DNA of 64,000 nucleotides from RI-153 sp963721725 (lineage in GTDB: Bacteria > Chloroflexota > Anaerolineae > Caldilineales > Caldilineaceae), in the NCBI GenBank assembly GCA_963721725.1, contig CAVRLX010000016.1, forward strand, positions 372,001-436,000, in the 5' to 3' direction. This document shows positions 63,312 through 64,000 of the stretch, in pieces. Both the position numbers and the translations under genes were made by a program. Within the stretch, counting starts at the first letter, position 1, and the number at the start of each line of letters is the position of its first letter. A model generated the notes under the pieces. The model had not been told where the DNA came from, did no database searches, and saw nothing but the letters and a program-made list of their open reading frames with translations.

Positions 63312-64000
63312 CTACAGATAGGACGGATAGCGGTTAATCACGGGCAAGGTAGGCACCGAGAATGCCGACAGCCTGTCGATAATCATGGGCAGTTCGGCAT
63401 AGGAGCGACAGACGGCGTTGGCTTTCGTATAATCGCTGCCCCGGTCGCGAATGCCTGTGTAGAGAATAGACTTCATGCCCACAGCGAGTGGCCCTTCAAT
63501 GTCGTTGCTTTCCCGATCCCCAATGTGGACGATCTGCGGCGGCGCGGCTTCCAGCCCCAGCGCGGCCTGACGAAAGACGCGCGCTTCGGGTTTGGATGCG
63601 CCGATCTCGTCGGAAAAGATAAAGTAGCTAAAGTAGCTGAGGATGCCCTGGCGCTGGAGCAGATAGCGCAGCCCGCGCCCGGTGGTGTGGATGGTGTCGG
63701 AGATAATGCCCAGCCGATAGCGGGTGTAGAGGTATTCTAGCGTGCTGTGGATGCCCGGCGCGAAGTCTGGCTGAATGCGCACTTCCATGTCCTCAATCTC
63801 GCGCACCAGTTCGTCCACCTCGCGCATCATGCGCGCATATTTGCCCGGCTCTGGGCGCAGCCCCAAATATTCATAGGCATCGTACATGCGCGAGGCAATG
63901 CCTGGCGTCCAATGCTCTTTGTGCCAGCGGTCGCGAAAGCTCTCGTTGGCAAAGGCATAGGCTGCCTGCGCCTGGTCGGCGTCAATGTGCGGGTGGTTTT
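63312..64000 (-). CDS. HAD-superfamily hydrolase (partial, start outside the window)
   Basis: At least 229 residues; the beginning lies beyond 64000. From the edge the frame reads HPHIDADQAQAAYAFANESF and EHWTPGIASRMYDAYEYLGL (cap helices). LGIISDTIHTTGRGLRYLL is motif II (Ser/Thr with phosphate contact), GASKPEARVF is motif III with its lysine, and HIGDRESNDIEGPLAVGMKSIL is motif IV with its acids. Motif I (DxDxT) must lie outside the window. The fold is the PGP/YjjG-like HAD group, which dephosphorylates small phosphate esters. Neighbouring genes do not indicate the substrate. Confidence 0.8.
   Translation of the reverse strand, partial: NHPHIDADQAQAAYAFANESFRDRWHKEHWTPGIASRMYDAYEYLGLRPEPGKYARMMREVDELVREIEDMEVRIQPDFAPGIHSTLEYLYTRYRLGIISDTIHTTGRGLRYLLQRQGILSYFSYFIFSDEIGASKPEARVFRQAALGLEAAPPQIVHIGDRESNDIEGPLAVGMKSILYTGIRDRGSDYTKANAVCRSYAELPMIIDRLSAFSVPTLPVINRYPSYL

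Overview
The window looks like a piece of a Chloroflexota chromosome (Anaerolineae/Caldilineae-like). This is an inference from its content: many Gfo/Idh/MocA oxidoreductases, paired PA14 secreted proteins, Pro/Thr-rich linkers in secreted proteins, an Aap-type amino-acid importer, RqcH/NFACT and a family 5 uracil-DNA glycosylase. No rRNA, tRNA, CRISPR array, phage gene or transposase was found.

Layout. (1) 37-1164 is a minus-strand oxidoreductase. (2) 1492-22783 is about 21 kb of tightly packed plus-strand genes with several ATGA stop/start overlaps. It begins with a PqqD-like protein and an HPr-kinase-like protein and ends with a family 5 nucleotidyltransferase. In between lie GT2 glycosyltransferases, a methyltransferase, an ABC exporter, four copies of one GT2-like module (two of them fused to other enzymes), several sulfotransferases (one decayed), a polysaccharide pyruvyl transferase, a GH130-like propeller protein and a FemAB-like acyltransferase. 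I read it as a locus for a sulfated, pyruvylated surface polymer that has borrowed the PqqD/kinase/nucleotidyltransferase/ABC set known from RiPP loci of the paeninodin type. This is the best candidate here for an undescribed system. (3) 22891-26466 holds sugar or sugar-acid enzymes. (4) 26748-30692 is a signalling module: PAS histidine kinase, receiver-HDOD, and a receiver with a degenerate HD-GYP domain. (5) 30702-35990, minus strand: more carbohydrate oxidoreductases, a PhyH dioxygenase, an SDR and a zinc-ribbon membrane protein. (6) 36341-41361 is an aapJQMP importer with an unusual insertion in AapQ. (7) 41408-43433, minus strand: ECF sigma, anti-sigma and a cytochrome c fused to a FixH/YtkA-like domain. 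(8) 43575-51449, minus strand: secreted C39/NBR1-Ig, SIMPL-LysM, UDG, GguC and two PA14 proteins. (9) 51746-64000: RqcH, a FemAB-like protein, a secreted two-module protein, an M20 peptidase, another oxidoreductase, an MFS-HEAT fusion, a glutamate-cysteine-ligase-like enzyme and a partial HAD hydrolase.

Two features cut across the window. First, many otherwise well-conserved genes are split by single-base frameshifts, often in short homopolymers. That spread suggests uncorrected sequencing indels more than pseudogenes, so split genes are annotated as one gene with the shift noted. Second, a roughly 93-bp palindromic repeat occurs five times between genes (three full, two truncated), and several other gene borders carry perfect hairpins built from short quasi-repeats.
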